Assembly: GCF_028728205.1 (NCBI RefSeq)
Contig: NZ_JAQYUU010000001.1
Coordinates: 733,318 to 797,317, forward strand
Direction: 5' to 3'
DNA length: 64,000 nucleotides
Source: Clostridium sp. 'White wine YQ'
GTDB taxonomy: Bacteria; Bacillota; Clostridia; Clostridiales; Clostridiaceae
In this document: positions 62,952 through 64,000 of the stretch, in pieces
How the letters are laid out: each line of letters opens with the position of its first letter
Numbering within the stretch: the first letter of the stretch is position 1
Position numbers and translations under genes: made by a program
Notes under the pieces: generated by a model
Seen by the model: the letters and a program-made list of their open reading frames with translations, nothing else
Databases searched by the model: none
What the model was told of the DNA's origin: nothing

Positions 62952-64000
62952 ATGAGAAGGCTGGAGGCTGTTTATGAAAAATTGCAAGAGCTTTATAGTG
63001 GTAAAGGGATAAGTGCTTTTGAAATTGCAGAGGGTTTAAACCTAAGTCGTGCAAATGTCAGCAATGACCTTAATAGGTTATTTGAATTTGGGAGAGTAAG
63101 TAAAACAAAAGGAAGACCAGTATTATACAGTCCAATTCAAAAGAAGAATAATAAAAAATACGTTACAGTATTTGATAAATTTGCAAGGAGAAATCCAAGT
63201 TTATACCCAGCAGTACAACAAGCTAAAGCAGCCGTTTTATATCCTCCCAATGGAATGCATATGCTTATTTTAGGAGAGACAGGGGTAGGTAAATCAATGT
63301 TTGCAGATTTAATCCATGGTTATGCAATTGAAATGGGAAAGATGGACAAGGATTCTGATATTATAACTTTTAATTGTGCTGATTATGCAAACAATCCTCA
63401 ATTATTAATAAGTCAATTATTTGGTGTTAGCAAGGGATCTTTTACAGGAGCTGATTTAGATAAAGTTGGACTTATTGAAAAAGCAAACGGAGGTATTTTA
63501 TTTCTTGATGAAGTACATAGACTCCCCCCTGAAGGGCAAGAGATGTTTTTTGCTTTTATGGATAAAGGAGTATTTAGAAGACTTGGAGAAACAGATGATG
63601 AGAGAGAAGCAAAGGTAATTATTGTTGCAGCAACAACAGAAGATCCAGATTCAGCTCTTTTGAGAACATTTATAAGAAGATTTCCAATGATACTGACATT
63701 GCCAGATCTTGCACATAGAACTTACGAAGAAAAGTTTGGATTAATCAGCAAATTTTTTAGAGAAGAAGCTGTAAAATTTAATAGTGAAATAATAGTATCA
63801 ATCAATACATTAAGAGCTCTATTAGCATATAGATGTAATCATAATATTGGACAACTAAAAAATGACATTAAATTAATATGTGCAAAAGCATACTTACAGT
63901 TTATATCAGAAAGTAGAGAAACAATAAAAATTAACAGTACAGATCTCCATGACAATATTAGAGATGGTTTATACAAGAATATAGAATGCGGAATTATATT
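62952..64000 (+). CDS. LevR-like sigma-54-dependent PTS regulator (N-terminal part, runs off the window)
   Basis: The open frame from ATG 62952 continues to the window edge (349 codons). An N-terminal winged helix-turn-helix (GISAFEIAEGLNLSRANVSNDLNRLFEFGRV in sections) precedes an AAA+ sigma-54 interaction domain: Walker A GETGVGKS, the sigma-54 contact loop as GSFTGAD (Ser replaces Ala of GAFTGA), Walker B ILFLDEVHRLP and IIVAATTED. In LevR-type proteins PRD and EIIA domains follow, controlling phosphotransferase operons. Those would lie beyond the window. SD GGGTGA. Confidence 0.87.
   Translation, partial: MRRLEAVYEKLQELYSGKGISAFEIAEGLNLSRANVSNDLNRLFEFGRVSKTKGRPVLYSPIQKKNNKKYVTVFDKFARRNPSLYPAVQQAKAAVLYPPNGMHMLILGETGVGKSMFADLIHGYAIEMGKMDKDSDIITFNCADYANNPQLLISQLFGVSKGSFTGADLDKVGLIEKANGGILFLDEVHRLPPEGQEMFFAFMDKGVFRRLGETDDEREAKVIIVAATTEDPDSALLRTFIRRFPMILTLPDLAHRTYEEKFGLISKFFREEAVKFNSEIIVSINTLRALLAYRCNHNIGQLKNDIKLICAKAYLQFISESRETIKINSTDLHDNIRDGLYKNIECGII

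Noticed and set aside
1..64000. CRISPR arrays, insertion sequences, prophage genes, tRNA or rRNA genes
   Set aside because: None seen: no regularly spaced repeats, transposase or integrase motifs, or tRNA-like cloverleafs with CCA-type ends.

Overview
The window reads as chromosome of a low-G+C, spore-forming anaerobic Firmicute, most likely a Clostridium. The DNA is very AT-rich, and genes start with ATG, GTG or TTG behind strong GGAGG-type Shine-Dalgarno (SD) sites. Clostridial signature families are present (DUF4489, YmaF, Cse60-like, a YezG-type immunity protein, a lysine riboswitch). I see no IS element, prophage, CRISPR array, rRNA or tRNA. Most transcription units end in recognisable intrinsic terminators.

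Layout. 1-93: 3' end of typA. 92-166: a short RNA that folds as a three-way junction. 191-2691: tRNA wobble-uridine hydroxylation/methylation genes (trmR, trhP) with udk. 2744-4354: a class B-like penicillin-binding protein. 4414-7699: a TetR-controlled ABC-2 exporter with its promoter and two operators. 7800-8678: two small proteins, one a YezG-type immunity protein, with no toxin beside them. 8864-10309: a DUF434 protein and a metallo-beta-lactamase-fold (MBL) hydrolase. 10376-10797: a cold-shock gene with a long leader. 10894-12054: a TIR-domain protein paired with a small membrane protein, my best candidate for an undescribed (defence) system. 12107-15690: an oxidoreductase, a methyltransferase, an MBL hydrolase and a lipoprotein.

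16309-23877 encodes two large secreted modular proteins for beta-1,3-glucan: a GH55-like double beta-helix protein and a GH81 endo-glucanase, both decorated with F5/8C modules. Next come a TerC-type membrane protein, an MBL hydrolase, a two-gene osmoprotectant ABC transporter and a secreted M4 metalloprotease (28326-31130). 31209-37652 holds probable spore or surface genes: YmaF, three glycosyltransferases, CDP-glucose synthesis and dehydration enzymes (rfbF, rfbG) and a Cse60-like protein.

37801-38612 is a decayed NAD-salvage operon in which only pncA is intact. Then come a staygreen (chlorophyll Mg-dechelatase family) homologue, a LysR/MFS pair, an alkylation-repair operon (ogt, alkD-like, adaA), an autoregulated XRE/membrane-protein pair, and a lysine-riboswitch-controlled amino-acid ABC transporter. 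47365-53378 holds DUF4489 and Cys-rich proteins, a LysR regulator, a CheW plus cytosolic chemoreceptor pair and a FetAB-like exporter. The last 10 kb holds two alpha/beta hydrolases, a secreted beta-carbonic anhydrase, a metallophosphoesterase, a GH18 enzyme, a glycosyltransferase, an orphan histidine kinase, a flavin reductase behind a 16-bp inverted repeat, and the 5' part of a LevR-like sigma-54 activator running off the end.

All calls come from reading the sequence and recognising families from memory. No database search was run.
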